Assembly: GCA_964598725.1 (NCBI GenBank)
Contig: CAZRCW010000001.1
Coordinates: 310,001-374,000, forward strand
Direction: 5' to 3'
Source: JAGOTP01 sp964598725
GTDB taxonomy: Bacteria > Patescibacteriota > Patescibacteriia > 2-12-FULL-60-25
DNA length: 64,000 nt
In this document: positions 15,890 through 23,463 of the stretch, in pieces
Layout of the letters: every line of letters starts with the position of its first letter
Numbering within the stretch: position 1 is the first letter of the stretch
Translations under genes and position numbers: made by a program
The notes under the pieces: model-generated
Database searches by the model: none
Told to the model about the DNA's origin: nothing
Seen by the model: only the letters and a program-made list of their open reading frames with translations

Positions 15890-16324
15890 ATGGACGTTCA
15901 CGCATTTCTCCGTTCCCTCCGCATCTCTCCACGCAAAGTGCGCTTGGTGATCGATACGGTTCGTGGAAAATCAGTGAAGGAAGCGGATATCCGCTTGTCT
16001 CTCCTGAACAAGGGCGCTGCTTTGCCAGTGCTCAAGCTCTTGCGTTCGGCTGTTGCCAACGCAGAGCACAACTTCAAATTGGATGCTGACTCGTTGTTCG
16101 TGAAGTCGATCACCGCTGACGGTGGTCCAACGCTTAAGCGTTCACGTCCTCGCGCCTTCGGTCGTGGGGCGCCGATTCGCAAGCGCACAACGCACTTGTC
16201 GATTGTCTTGGCGGACCGTTCCGAAATGGTTGATAAGAAAGCTGCCAAGAAAGCCGCTCACAAAGCTGCTGCTCCTGCCAAGAAAGTCGTTCGCCCTAAG
16301 AAGTCTTCCCCTGCGAAGGCCTAA
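15890..16324 (+). CDS. rplV: Ribosomal protein L22
   Basis: The 144-residue protein has the L22 core (RISPRKVRLVIDTVRGKS, SAVANAEHNFKLD, and the tunnel-lining hairpin ending RPRAFGRGAPIRKRTTHLSI). A Lys/Ala/Pro-rich tail of about 32 residues follows. Starts 3 bases after rpsS. Confidence 0.97.
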   Translation: MDVHAFLRSLRISPRKVRLVIDTVRGKSVKEADIRLSLLNKGAALPVLKLLRSAVANAEHNFKLDADSLFVKSITADGGPTLKRSRPRAFGRGAPIRKRTTHLSIVLADRSEMVDKKAAKKAAHKAAAPAKKVVRPKKSSPAKA

Positions 16325-16329
16325 GCTCT

Positions 16330-17133
16330 ATGGCACATAAAGTTCATCCATTCGTCTTCCGTCTCGGAACCACGACCCAGTGGCCATCCCGCTGGTTCGC
16401 GCGTAAAGAAGTCTTCGGTCAACAGTTGCACCAAGACCATGACATTCGTTATTACTTCGTGAAGCAGCTCAAAGACGCCGCGCTCAACCGCGTCGACATT
16501 GAACGCTCACGCGGCAACATCAACGTCACGCTTCACACAGCCAAGCCAGGCGTTGTGATCGGTCGCTCCGGCGCCGGGATCGACGAGCTTCGCAAGAAGG
16601 CGACCAAGCGTTTCTTCCCAATGCAGCGCGGCAAGGTGTTATTTAACATCGCTGTCCAAGAAGTCGCTCGTCCAGGGATCGAAGCTCAGCTCGTTGCTCA
16701 AGGTGTTGTCCAAGACCTCGAACGTCGTATGGCGTTCCGCCGCGTCTTGAAGACCACACTTGAACGTGTCCGCAAAGCCGGCGCGCTCGGTGCTCGTGTC
16801 TGTGTCTCAGGTCGTTTGAACGGCGCTGAAATCGCCCGCACTGAGAAACTCGGTTGGGGCAAAATCCCTTTGACCAACTTGCGTGCGGATATCGACTACG
16901 CAGCCACAACCGCACATACCATCGCTGGTGCGATTGGTGTGAAGGTCTGGATCTACCGTGGGGATATCTTCGCTCAGGACCGTTTGTCGCAGTATCAGCC
17001 AAACACGCCAGCCCGTGGCGGCCGCTCGGATCGTTCATCCGATCGTCGCGATGGGGGACGCCGTCCAAGTGGTCCACGTTCTCAGCCATCTCAGGCTCCA
17101 GTCGCTGATGCGCCTGAAGTCCAGGCGGCCTAA
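16330..17133 (+). CDS. rpsC: Ribosomal protein S3
   Basis: 267 residues. KH domain with GVVIGRSGAGIDELRKK and the C-terminal domain with VRKAGALGARVCVSGRLNGAEIARTEK; both line the mRNA entry channel. After about residue 225 an Arg/Ser/Gly/Pro-rich low-complexity tail follows. Standard order rplV-rpsC-rplP. Confidence 0.97.
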   Translation: MAHKVHPFVFRLGTTTQWPSRWFARKEVFGQQLHQDHDIRYYFVKQLKDAALNRVDIERSRGNINVTLHTAKPGVVIGRSGAGIDELRKKATKRFFPMQRGKVLFNIAVQEVARPGIEAQLVAQGVVQDLERRMAFRRVLKTTLERVRKAGALGARVCVSGRLNGAEIARTEKLGWGKIPLTNLRADIDYAATTAHTIAGAIGVKVWIYRGDIFAQDRLSQYQPNTPARGGRSDRSSDRRDGGRRPSGPRSQPSQAPVADAPEVQAA

Positions 17134-17148
17134 TCGAACCCACGAATT

Positions 17149-17559
17149 ATGTTGATTCCTAGCAAAGTCAAACACCGCAAGTGGCACAAAGGCCGCGCGC
17201 GCAACATCCGCACCGCTTCTGACAAGATCGAAATCGCTTTCGGATCACATGGTCTCAAGGCGATCACTCCATCCTGGATCTCGAGCCAGCAGATCGAAGC
17301 AGCCCGCCGCGTGCTCACGCGTTACATCAAAAAGGGTGGAAAAGTCTGGATCCGTATTTTCCCTGATCATCCTGTGACGAAAAAGGGAAACGAAGTTCCG
17401 ATGGGATCCGGTAAGGGCGCGGTTGACCACTACATTGCGGTCATTCGCCCAGGTACGATCCTGTTCGAAATGGACGGTGTTGCTCCAGAAGTCGCCAAGG
17501 AAGCTCTGGAAAAGGCCGCCTTCAAGATCTCCAGTGTCTGTAAGTACATCGCCAAATAA
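17149..17559 (+). CDS. rplP: Ribosomal protein L16
   Basis: 136 residues, normal length. MLIPSKVKHRKWHKGR, WISSQQIEAARRVLTRY, KKGGKVWIRIFPD and PMGSGKGAVDHYIAVIRPG are characteristic. Contacts the A-site tRNA elbow. Followed 2 bases later by rpmC. Confidence 0.98.
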   Translation: MLIPSKVKHRKWHKGRARNIRTASDKIEIAFGSHGLKAITPSWISSQQIEAARRVLTRYIKKGGKVWIRIFPDHPVTKKGNEVPMGSGKGAVDHYIAVIRPGTILFEMDGVAPEVAKEALEKAAFKISSVCKYIAK

Positions 17560-17561
17560 TT

Positions 17562-17762
17562 ATGGACATGAAAGAATTACTCAATCAGACGTCGGAAGAA
17601 TTGGCCCGTATGCTCGCGGAAACGGAGCGTAAGGAACAGGATCTCCGCCGTAAGCTAGCCTTGCGCACCTACACGAAGACTGCTGAATCCGTCACGATTC
17701 GCCGTGAGGTCGCCCGTCTCAAGACGGCCATCGCTCAGCAGAAGCGTTCCACCACCGTATGA
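17562..17762 (+). CDS. rpmC: Ribosomal protein L29
   Basis: 66 residues forming the expected helical hairpin: MDMKELLNQTSEELARML, RRKLALRTYTKTAES and RREVARLKTAIAQQK. Its TGA stop overlaps the ATG of rpsQ (ATGA), implying translational coupling. Confidence 0.96.
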   Translation: MDMKELLNQTSEELARMLAETERKEQDLRRKLALRTYTKTAESVTIRREVARLKTAIAQQKRSTTV

Positions 17763-18025
17763 TGAACCCAACTCCAACCAACCCACATCGCCGTCTGCAG
17801 GGAGTCGTTGTATCCAACAAGATGCAAGCGACGACTGTTGTGCGTGTCGATCGTCGTGTGGCTCACCCGAAGTATGGGAAGTACTTCACTGTGTCGAGTC
17901 GTTTCAAGATTCACTCCCCAGGGGTGACGCTTGATCTCGGCGACATCGTTCAGTTCGAGGAATGCCGCCCAATTAGCCGCGACAAGCGCTGGCGCTATAT
18001 CGCAACCTTGAAGAAGGCTGCCTAA
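17759..18025 (+). CDS. rpsQ: Ribosomal protein S17
   Basis: 88 residues with the OB-fold blocks RRLQGVVVSNKMQATTVVRV, HPKYGKYFTVSSRF and VQFEECRPISRDKRW. The start overlaps the rpmC stop by 4 bases; a second ATG immediately follows the first. Confidence 0.97.
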   Translation: MMNPTPTNPHRRLQGVVVSNKMQATTVVRVDRRVAHPKYGKYFTVSSRFKIHSPGVTLDLGDIVQFEECRPISRDKRWRYIATLKKAA

Positions 18026-18034
18026 CCAACCCTT

Positions 18035-18406
18035 ATGATTCAACACCGTTCGATGCTCGCCGTCGCGGACAACACCGGAGCCAAGTTGCTCCAGTGTATC
18101 CACGTACCAGGTGGCTACAAGAAGCGCTACGCGCGTCTTGGCGACGTGGTGACTTGTGTCGTGAAGGAGGCAGCTCCTCGCGGCATGGTGAAGAAATCCG
18201 ATATCGTTCACGCGGTACTCGTGCGTATCCGCAAGGAAACACGCCGTCCAGATGGTACCTACATCCGTTTTGATGAAAACGCGGCGGCGATTATCGACCC
18301 GAAATCACTTGATCCAAAAGGCACCCGTATCTTTGGCCCAGTCGCTCGCGAATTACGCGGTCGCGGCTACTCGAAGATCGTGTCTTTAGCTCCAGAAGTC
18401 CTCTAA
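18035..18406 (+). CDS. rplN: Ribosomal protein L14
   Basis: 123 residues, the standard length, with MIQHRSMLAVADNTGAK, GDVVTCVVKEAAPRG, KSDIVHAVLVRI and GTRIFGPVARELR. Forms an intersubunit bridge. Nine bases after rpsQ. Confidence 0.98.
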   Translation: MIQHRSMLAVADNTGAKLLQCIHVPGGYKKRYARLGDVVTCVVKEAAPRGMVKKSDIVHAVLVRIRKETRRPDGTYIRFDENAAAIIDPKSLDPKGTRIFGPVARELRGRGYSKIVSLAPEVL

Positions 18407-18409
18407 TCT

Positions 18410-18721
18410 ATGGCGACTCCAGTAAAGACCGGCGACACCGTTGAGGTGATCGCGGGAAAATATCGCGGGAAAACTGGGAAGGTGCTGCAAGTGTTTCCTC
18501 GCTTGGGGCGCGTTTCCGTGCAGGGTATCAACCTCATGAAGCGTCACATGCGTAGCCGACGCGCAGGGGACAAGGGACAGATCGTTCCGTTCCCAATGCC
18601 AATCCATCTTTCAAACGTACGCGCAACCACAGCCGCTGCCGCCGAAGGCACAGCTGAAGTGACGGCTCCGGAGAAGAAGGCTCCAGCCAAGAAGGCGACG
18701 ACCCGTAAGGCAAAGACCTAA
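18410..18721 (+). CDS. rplX: Ribosomal protein L24
   Basis: The 103-residue protein has the KOW core (VKTGDTVEVIAGKYRGKTGK), then GINLMKRHMRSRR and PMPIHLSNV. A tail of about 35 residues rich in Ala, Lys, Thr and Glu extends it. Three bases after rplN. Confidence 0.96.
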   Translation: MATPVKTGDTVEVIAGKYRGKTGKVLQVFPRLGRVSVQGINLMKRHMRSRRAGDKGQIVPFPMPIHLSNVRATTAAAAEGTAEVTAPEKKAPAKKATTRKAKT

Positions 18722-18724
18722 CCT

Positions 18725-19264
18725 ATGACCACACTGAAGGAACAATATCAGGCCCAAGTCGTTCCGGCTCTCCGCGAACAATTTGGCATCAAGAGTGTCA
18801 TGGCCCTTCCAAAAGTCACGAAGGTCGTGATTTCTGTTGGCTTGTCTCAGGCCATCAAGGATCCAAAAGTGATGGAAATGGTTGAGCAGACGCTCACCCG
18901 CATCACGGGTCAGAAGCCGGTCAAGACGAAAGCGAAGAAGTCCATCGCGAGTTTCAAAATTCGTGAAGGGATGATCGTCGGTATGATGGTCACCCTCCGT
19001 GGTCCACGCATGTGGGACTTCCTCACGAAGCTTACCCGTGTGACCTTCCCACGTATCCGCGACTTCCGTGGTATTAGTGCGAAGTGTATCGATGCGCAAG
19101 GAAACGCTTCGATCGGATTCAAAGAGAACCTTGCGTTCCCAGAAATCCGCCCAGACGAAGTCGAGCGTGTCCATGGTCTTCAGATCACGATCACGACGAC
19201 GGCCGGAGCCAAAGACCGCGGTCTGGCATTGCTTAAAGGCCTTGGTTTCCCTTTCCAGAACTAA
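18725..19264 (+). CDS. rplE: Ribosomal protein L5
   Basis: Binds 5S rRNA. 179 residues, normal length, with MALPKVTKVVISVGLSQA, TGQKPVKTKAKKSIASFKIR, GMMVTLRGPRMWDFL and RVHGLQITITTTA. Three bases after rplX. Confidence 0.98.
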   Translation: MTTLKEQYQAQVVPALREQFGIKSVMALPKVTKVVISVGLSQAIKDPKVMEMVEQTLTRITGQKPVKTKAKKSIASFKIREGMIVGMMVTLRGPRMWDFLTKLTRVTFPRIRDFRGISAKCIDAQGNASIGFKENLAFPEIRPDEVERVHGLQITITTTAGAKDRGLALLKGLGFPFQN

Positions 19265-19276
19265 TCCAACCATCCT

Positions 19277-19462
19277 ATGGCTACTGAAGCTCAAATTGCC
19301 AAGTCCAAGCGCAAGCCGAAGTTCTCTTCGCGCACGGTCCGACGCTGCTGGCGCTGCGGACGCACCCACGGGTTCATCCGTATCTTCGGACTCTGCCGCA
19401 TCTGTTTCCGTGAGATGGCGAACCGCGGTGAAATCCCTGGTGTCACCAAATCCAGCTGGTAA
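19277..19462 (+). CDS. rpsZ: Ribosomal protein S14, zinc-binding type
   Basis: The 61-residue short form with two CxxC pairs (CWRCGR and CRICF) that bind one zinc ion, followed by MANRGEIPGVTKSSW. The zinc form is typical of Gram-positive and CPR-type lineages. Confidence 0.96.
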   Translation: MATEAQIAKSKRKPKFSSRTVRRCWRCGRTHGFIRIFGLCRICFREMANRGEIPGVTKSSW

Positions 19463-19473
19463 TACCCCACGTT

Positions 19474-19866
19474 ATGTTTACTGACCCAATCAGCGACTTC
19501 CTCACCCGCATCCGCAACGCACATCTCGTGCGCCACGACGTGGTGACCGCCCCAAGCTCTCGCATCAAGCGTGCGATTGCCGATATCCTTCAGCGTGAAG
19601 GCTATATCGAATCCGTCGAAGAAAAGACCGAAGGCGCTAAGCGCACGATCTCGATTCGTTTGAAGTACACCGGAAAACTCCCAGCGATTCACCAGCTCAC
19701 CCGTATCTCGAAGCCTGGTCGCCGCGTGTACCGCAAGAATGACGAATTGCCACGTATCTTGTCTGGTCAAGGTATGGCGATTATCTCCACCTCGGTTGGT
19801 CTCATGACCGATCGCGAAGCTCGCGCTCGCAAGCTCGGGGGAGAAGTCTTGTGTGAAATCTCCTAA
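19474..19866 (+). CDS. rpsH: Ribosomal protein S8
   Basis: 130 residues. DPISDFLTRIRNAHLVRHD, PSSRIKRAIADILQREGYI and the C-terminal STSVGLMTDREARARKLGGE are typical; S8 binds helix 21 of 16S rRNA and is a translational repressor of the spc operon in E. coli. Located between S14 and L6 as usual. Confidence 0.97.
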   Translation: MFTDPISDFLTRIRNAHLVRHDVVTAPSSRIKRAIADILQREGYIESVEEKTEGAKRTISIRLKYTGKLPAIHQLTRISKPGRRVYRKNDELPRILSGQGMAIISTSVGLMTDREARARKLGGEVLCEIS

Positions 19867-19875
19867 CCTCCGCTT

Positions 19876-20427
19876 ATGTCACGTATTGGAAAAAAACCAG
19901 TCCTTCTCCCTGCCGGCGTCGATGCCACCATCGAAGCCAAGCAGGTGACGATCAAAGGACCGAAAGGGACGCTGCATGTTGGCTTGCCAGCTGCGGCTAA
20001 GATTGAGATGCAAGCCGATCCTCGCGCTTTGCTCGTGACGGTTGCCCGTCCTGAGCATGTCGACGACCGTGCGATCTGGGGACTTGTTCGCCAGTTGCTC
20101 TCGAACGCCGTCGACGGAGTTCAGAAACCATTTGAAAAAGCGCTCGAATTCGTCGGCGTTGGTTTCAAAGTGGCTCTCGAAGGTCGCAAACTCATGATGG
20201 ACCTCGGGTTCTCACATCGTGTTCCCTTTGAACTTCCAGAAGGCATCGATGGCAAAGTCGATAAGCAAATTTTGACACTCTCCGGCATCGACAAAGCCTT
20301 GGTTGGAGAAACAGCCGCTCGTATCCGCCGCAATCGTCCACCAGAGCCTTATAAGGGCAAGGGTGTGAAGTATGTCGACGAAGTTATTCGTCGTAAGGCT
20401 GGTAAGACAGCTAAATCAGCTGGCTAA
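19876..20427 (+). CDS. rplF: Ribosomal protein L6
   Basis: 183 residues with two tandem L6 folds: MSRIGKKPVLLPAGVDATIE at the start, LEFVGVGFKVALEGRKL in the middle, and the RNA-binding RRNRPPEPYKGKGVKYVDE near the end. Nine bases after rpsH. Confidence 0.97.
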   Translation: MSRIGKKPVLLPAGVDATIEAKQVTIKGPKGTLHVGLPAAAKIEMQADPRALLVTVARPEHVDDRAIWGLVRQLLSNAVDGVQKPFEKALEFVGVGFKVALEGRKLMMDLGFSHRVPFELPEGIDGKVDKQILTLSGIDKALVGETAARIRRNRPPEPYKGKGVKYVDEVIRRKAGKTAKSAG

Positions 20428-20430
20428 TCT

Positions 20431-20793
20431 ATGAAGATCTTACTTGCAAACCAACAAAAGGCGCGCCGTATCGCACGTGTTCGCGCGACCATTTCCGGCA
20501 CAGCCGAACGTCCACGTCTCGCTGTGTTCCGCAGCCTCGCGCACATCTCTGCGCAGGTGATTGATGATACTTCTGGCAAGACCTTGGCCGCTGTCCGCGA
20601 CGTCGAACTTTCAGACGCAGAACGCAAAGGCAAGAAGAAGCTTGAGATCGCTCAGGCGGTCGGAATGCTTCTTGGCAAGCGTGCGCTTGAGAAGGGCGTA
20701 AAAGCGGTCGTTTTTGATCGCCGCGATAAGAAATACCACGGTCGTGTCCGTGCTCTCGCTGAGGGCGCGCGCGAAGCGGGTCTCACATTCTAA
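20431..20793 (+). CDS. rplR: Ribosomal protein L18
   Basis: 5S rRNA-binding protein, 120 residues: RVRATISGTAERPRLAVFRS, HISAQVIDDTSGKTLAA, and FDRRDKKYHGRVRALAEGAR. Three bases after rplF. Confidence 0.97.
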   Translation: MKILLANQQKARRIARVRATISGTAERPRLAVFRSLAHISAQVIDDTSGKTLAAVRDVELSDAERKGKKKLEIAQAVGMLLGKRALEKGVKAVVFDRRDKKYHGRVRALAEGAREAGLTF

Positions 20794-20796
20794 TCT

Positions 20797-21561
20797 ATGA
20801 CCAACGAAGAACAGCAACCAACCCAGACCCCGGCTGAACAGCCGGTCGTCCCTGCGACGGACGCTCCAGCGGCCGCTCCGGCTGCTCCAGTCGCCGCAGC
20901 CGCACCTGTCGCTGCTCGCCCATACGGCGGTGGTGCTCGTGGTCCAGGCGGTGGTTTCCGTGGCGGAAGCCGTGGTCCTGGTGGTCGCCCTGGCCAACAA
21001 GGTGGTCGTCCAGGCAGCCGTGGTCCAGGCGGCCCTGGTGGTCGTGGCGGACGTCGTGATGGTCAGTCTGGAGATGTTCCAGCCGAAGCCGACTACGACG
21101 AAAAGAACTTGGAAGTCTCCCGTGTTACACGTGTGACCCAAGGTGGAAAGCGCATGCGCTTCCGTGTTTTGAGTGTGATCGGTAATCACAAGGGCCGTGT
21201 CGGTTACGGTTTGGCCAAGGGCTTGGACGTTGCCGCCGCTTCGACGAAGGCTGCGACCAAAGCTCGCAAAGCGTTGCTGACCGTTCCGCTCATCAACGAA
21301 ACGATCCCTCACATGGTGAAGGCAAAGGCTGGTGCTGCCGTTGTGCTTTTGAAGCCAGCGCCAAAAGGTGCCGGTATCAAAGCTGGTGGTGCAACCCGTG
21401 CCGTGCTCGAAATCGCCGGCGTTCCAAACGTTGTTTCTAAGCTCCTCGGATCTTCGAACAAAGTGAACGTTGTCCGTGCGACTTTCGCCGCTCTCCGTAT
21501 GCTCCGCCTGCCAGTCAAAACGGATGATAAACAGCCAAAGGAAGAAACGCCTAAGGCCTAA
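20797..21561 (+). CDS. rpsE: Ribosomal protein S5 with RGG-type N-terminal extension
   Basis: 254 residues against about 165 in E. coli. The S5 core begins near residue 105 (DEKNLEVSRVTRVTQGGKRM, FRVLSVIGNHKGRVGYGLAKG) and ends with LRMLRLPVKTD. The first 95 residues are low complexity: Ala/Pro/Thr first, then about 50 residues of Gly, Arg and Pro containing many GG/RG units, like RNA-binding RGG boxes. Three bases after rplR. The next gene is rplO; rpmD (L30), normally between them, is absent. Confidence 0.97.
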   Translation: MTNEEQQPTQTPAEQPVVPATDAPAAAPAAPVAAAAPVAARPYGGGARGPGGGFRGGSRGPGGRPGQQGGRPGSRGPGGPGGRGGRRDGQSGDVPAEADYDEKNLEVSRVTRVTQGGKRMRFRVLSVIGNHKGRVGYGLAKGLDVAAASTKAATKARKALLTVPLINETIPHMVKAKAGAAVVLLKPAPKGAGIKAGGATRAVLEIAGVPNVVSKLLGSSNKVNVVRATFAALRMLRLPVKTDDKQPKEETPKA

Positions 21562-21567
21562 TCTCCT

Positions 21568-22035
21568 ATGTCATTGAATCTCCATACAATCGCTCCAAAC
21601 AAAGGCTCTCGCGAAACTTCCTTTCGTATTGGTCGTGGTCACGGCTCCGGTCGTGGTAAAACGGCTGGTAAGGGAACGAAGGGTCAGAAGTCTCGTTCGG
21701 GCGGCAAAGGCGGCTTGAAGATGCGAGGGATGAAGCAGATGCTTTTGTCCTTCCCAAAAAATCGTGGTTTCCGCAGCCTTGCAGGTAAGCTCACTTCGAT
21801 TCCAGTTCAGCGCTTGGATGTGTTCCCAGAAGGAACAAAGATCGATGTGAAAGCTTTGCAGGGAGCCGGTCTCTTGCACCGTGATGAAACAACCGCCAAA
21901 ATTATCGGTGGAACCGTTCCAACCCGTAAATTGACGATCGTCGGTTTGCGTATGACCGGTGCTGCAAAAGAGCAGGTTGAGAAAGCTGGCGGATCCGTTG
22001 TCGCCGGTGATCGCAAGAAGAAAAAGCGTTCTTAA
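21568..22035 (+). CDS. rplO: Ribosomal protein L15
   Basis: 155 residues. The glycine/arginine-rich N-terminal part has GRGHGSGRGKTAGKGTKGQK and GGKGGLKMRGMKQMLLSFPK; the globular C-terminal part begins about residue 75. Six bases after rpsE, with no L30 gene between. Confidence 0.97.
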   Translation: MSLNLHTIAPNKGSRETSFRIGRGHGSGRGKTAGKGTKGQKSRSGGKGGLKMRGMKQMLLSFPKNRGFRSLAGKLTSIPVQRLDVFPEGTKIDVKALQGAGLLHRDETTAKIIGGTVPTRKLTIVGLRMTGAAKEQVEKAGGSVVAGDRKKKKRS

Positions 22036-22074
22036 TTCCGTCTCTCTCCCTCGACGCTGAGGGAAGATTCCTCT

Positions 22075-23352
22075 ATGTGGGAGAAACTCCTTCGTGCATG
22101 GCAAGTCAAAGAGGTTCGACATGGGTTGCTCTTCGTGATCGCCATGATGGTGATCTTCCGAGTGGTGGCTCACATCCCATTGCCGGGTGTTGATGTTGTT
22201 GCTTTGCAGCAATACTTCGACTCGAACCAGGCGTTGGGTGTCCTGAACCTGTTCTCGGGCGGCACGATCCGTACGTTCAGCATTGTAGCGTTGGGTGTCG
22301 CGCCGTACATTACGGCGTCGATCATCTTGCAGCTCCTCGCCGTCATCATCCCTCCGCTGGAAGAACTTCAGAAAGAAGGGGAGAGCGGTCAGCGCAAGAT
22401 CAACCAGTGGACGCGTTTGCTCACGGTCCCGCTCGCACTCGTTCAGGGTGTTGGGCTCTTGTCCTTGATGCGTCAGTCTCAGGTGCCGATTCTGACTCAA
22501 ACGGATCCGATTCACATCGCGGCTATTTTGATCGCGGTGACAGCGGGTACGTTGTTCCTCATGTGGATTGGTGAATTGATTAGCGAAAAGAAAGTCGGAA
22601 ACGGCGTTTCGCTTCTCATTTTCGCCGGTATCTTGGCGGATTTGCCAAGCTCGCTTGGACAGTTCATCACGACCTTCGACTCGTCCCAATGGATGATCGT
22701 CGCCGTGTATGCGGTGATCGCAATCTTGATGGTGGCCGGTGTCGTCTTCGTGACGGAAGGTCAGCGCAATATTCCGATTCAGCATGCGCGGAGCGTACGT
22801 GGTCAGGGTGCTTCGATGGGTGGTGCCGCTTCGAGTTTGCCGCTCCGCGTGAACATGGTGGGTGTGATGCCGATTATCTTCGGTATTTCCTTCCTCACGT
22901 TCCCAACGATGTTGGCTCAATTGTTCTCGCAAGCGAGCAACCCGAACCTGCGTCAGGCCGCGGCTTGGATTCTGTCGATCGTCCAAAATCAAACGATCTA
23001 CGGCATCTTGTACCTCATCTTGGTTGTCGGTTTCACCTACTTCTACACGGCAGTTGTCTTCCATCCAGAACGGGTGGCGGAGAATCTCCAGAAGCAAGGC
23101 GCCTTCATCCCAGGGATCCGTCCAGGGGCTCCAACCGCCAACTACTTGCAGGGCATCGTTGGTCGCATGACCATCGCCGGTGCTATTTTCTTGGGCATCA
23201 TTGCCGTCTTGCCAATCATGGCACAGGCGTTCACGGGTACCAGAACCTTGGCGATCGGTGGCACCTCGATGCTGATCGTCGTCTCGGTCGTGATCGAATC
23301 CGTCAAACAGATTCAGTCCCAATCGACGATGCGCGAGTACGACAGCTACTAG
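22075..23352 (+). CDS. secY: Preprotein translocase subunit SecY
   Basis: Pore of the Sec channel. 425 residues, ten hydrophobic segments. Family markers include FRVVAHIPLPGVDVVAL in TM1/plug, GVAPYITASIILQLLAVIIP, GVVFVTEGQRNIPIQHA in the cytosolic loop, and GAIFLGIIAVLPI near the C-terminus. Last gene of the S10-spc block, 39 bases after rplO and followed by a strong terminator; adk and map, which often follow directly, are one gene further on. Confidence 0.98.
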   Translation: MWEKLLRAWQVKEVRHGLLFVIAMMVIFRVVAHIPLPGVDVVALQQYFDSNQALGVLNLFSGGTIRTFSIVALGVAPYITASIILQLLAVIIPPLEELQKEGESGQRKINQWTRLLTVPLALVQGVGLLSLMRQSQVPILTQTDPIHIAAILIAVTAGTLFLMWIGELISEKKVGNGVSLLIFAGILADLPSSLGQFITTFDSSQWMIVAVYAVIAILMVAGVVFVTEGQRNIPIQHARSVRGQGASMGGAASSLPLRVNMVGVMPIIFGISFLTFPTMLAQLFSQASNPNLRQAAAWILSIVQNQTIYGILYLILVVGFTYFYTAVVFHPERVAENLQKQGAFIPGIRPGAPTANYLQGIVGRMTIAGAIFLGIIAVLPIMAQAFTGTRTLAIGGTSMLIVVSVVIESVKQIQSQSTMREYDSY

Positions 23353-23365
23353 AACAAAAAAAGAG

Positions 23366-23398
23366 AAACGACCTCGTCCCTTGGGATGGGGTCGTTTT
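23366..23398 (+). terminator. Terminator of the S10-spc operon
   Basis: A stem of about 14 bp (aaacgacctcgtccc against gggatggggtcgttt, with G-T pairs) and a T-run immediately after. Confidence 0.85.
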
Positions 23399-23425
23399 TC
23401 GTTTGAAGGGGGTGCTGCTCGTACG

Positions 23426-23454
23426 TTGTCGGATGGGCCCAACTTCGCTATTCT
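23426..23454 (+). promoter_or_regulatory. Promoter of the TraD-like gene
   Basis: TTGTCG, 17-bp spacer, TATTCT. The ATG lies 9 bases after the -10 box, so the leader is only a few bases or absent. Confidence 0.7.
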
Positions 23455-23463
23455 TCCGGGTAT

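Noticed and set aside
20920..21060. Tandem-repeat-like GGT/CGT-rich DNA in rpsE as a repeat element or CRISPR
   Set aside because: It is in-frame coding for the Gly/Arg-rich S5 extension; unit length is irregular and there are no spacers.
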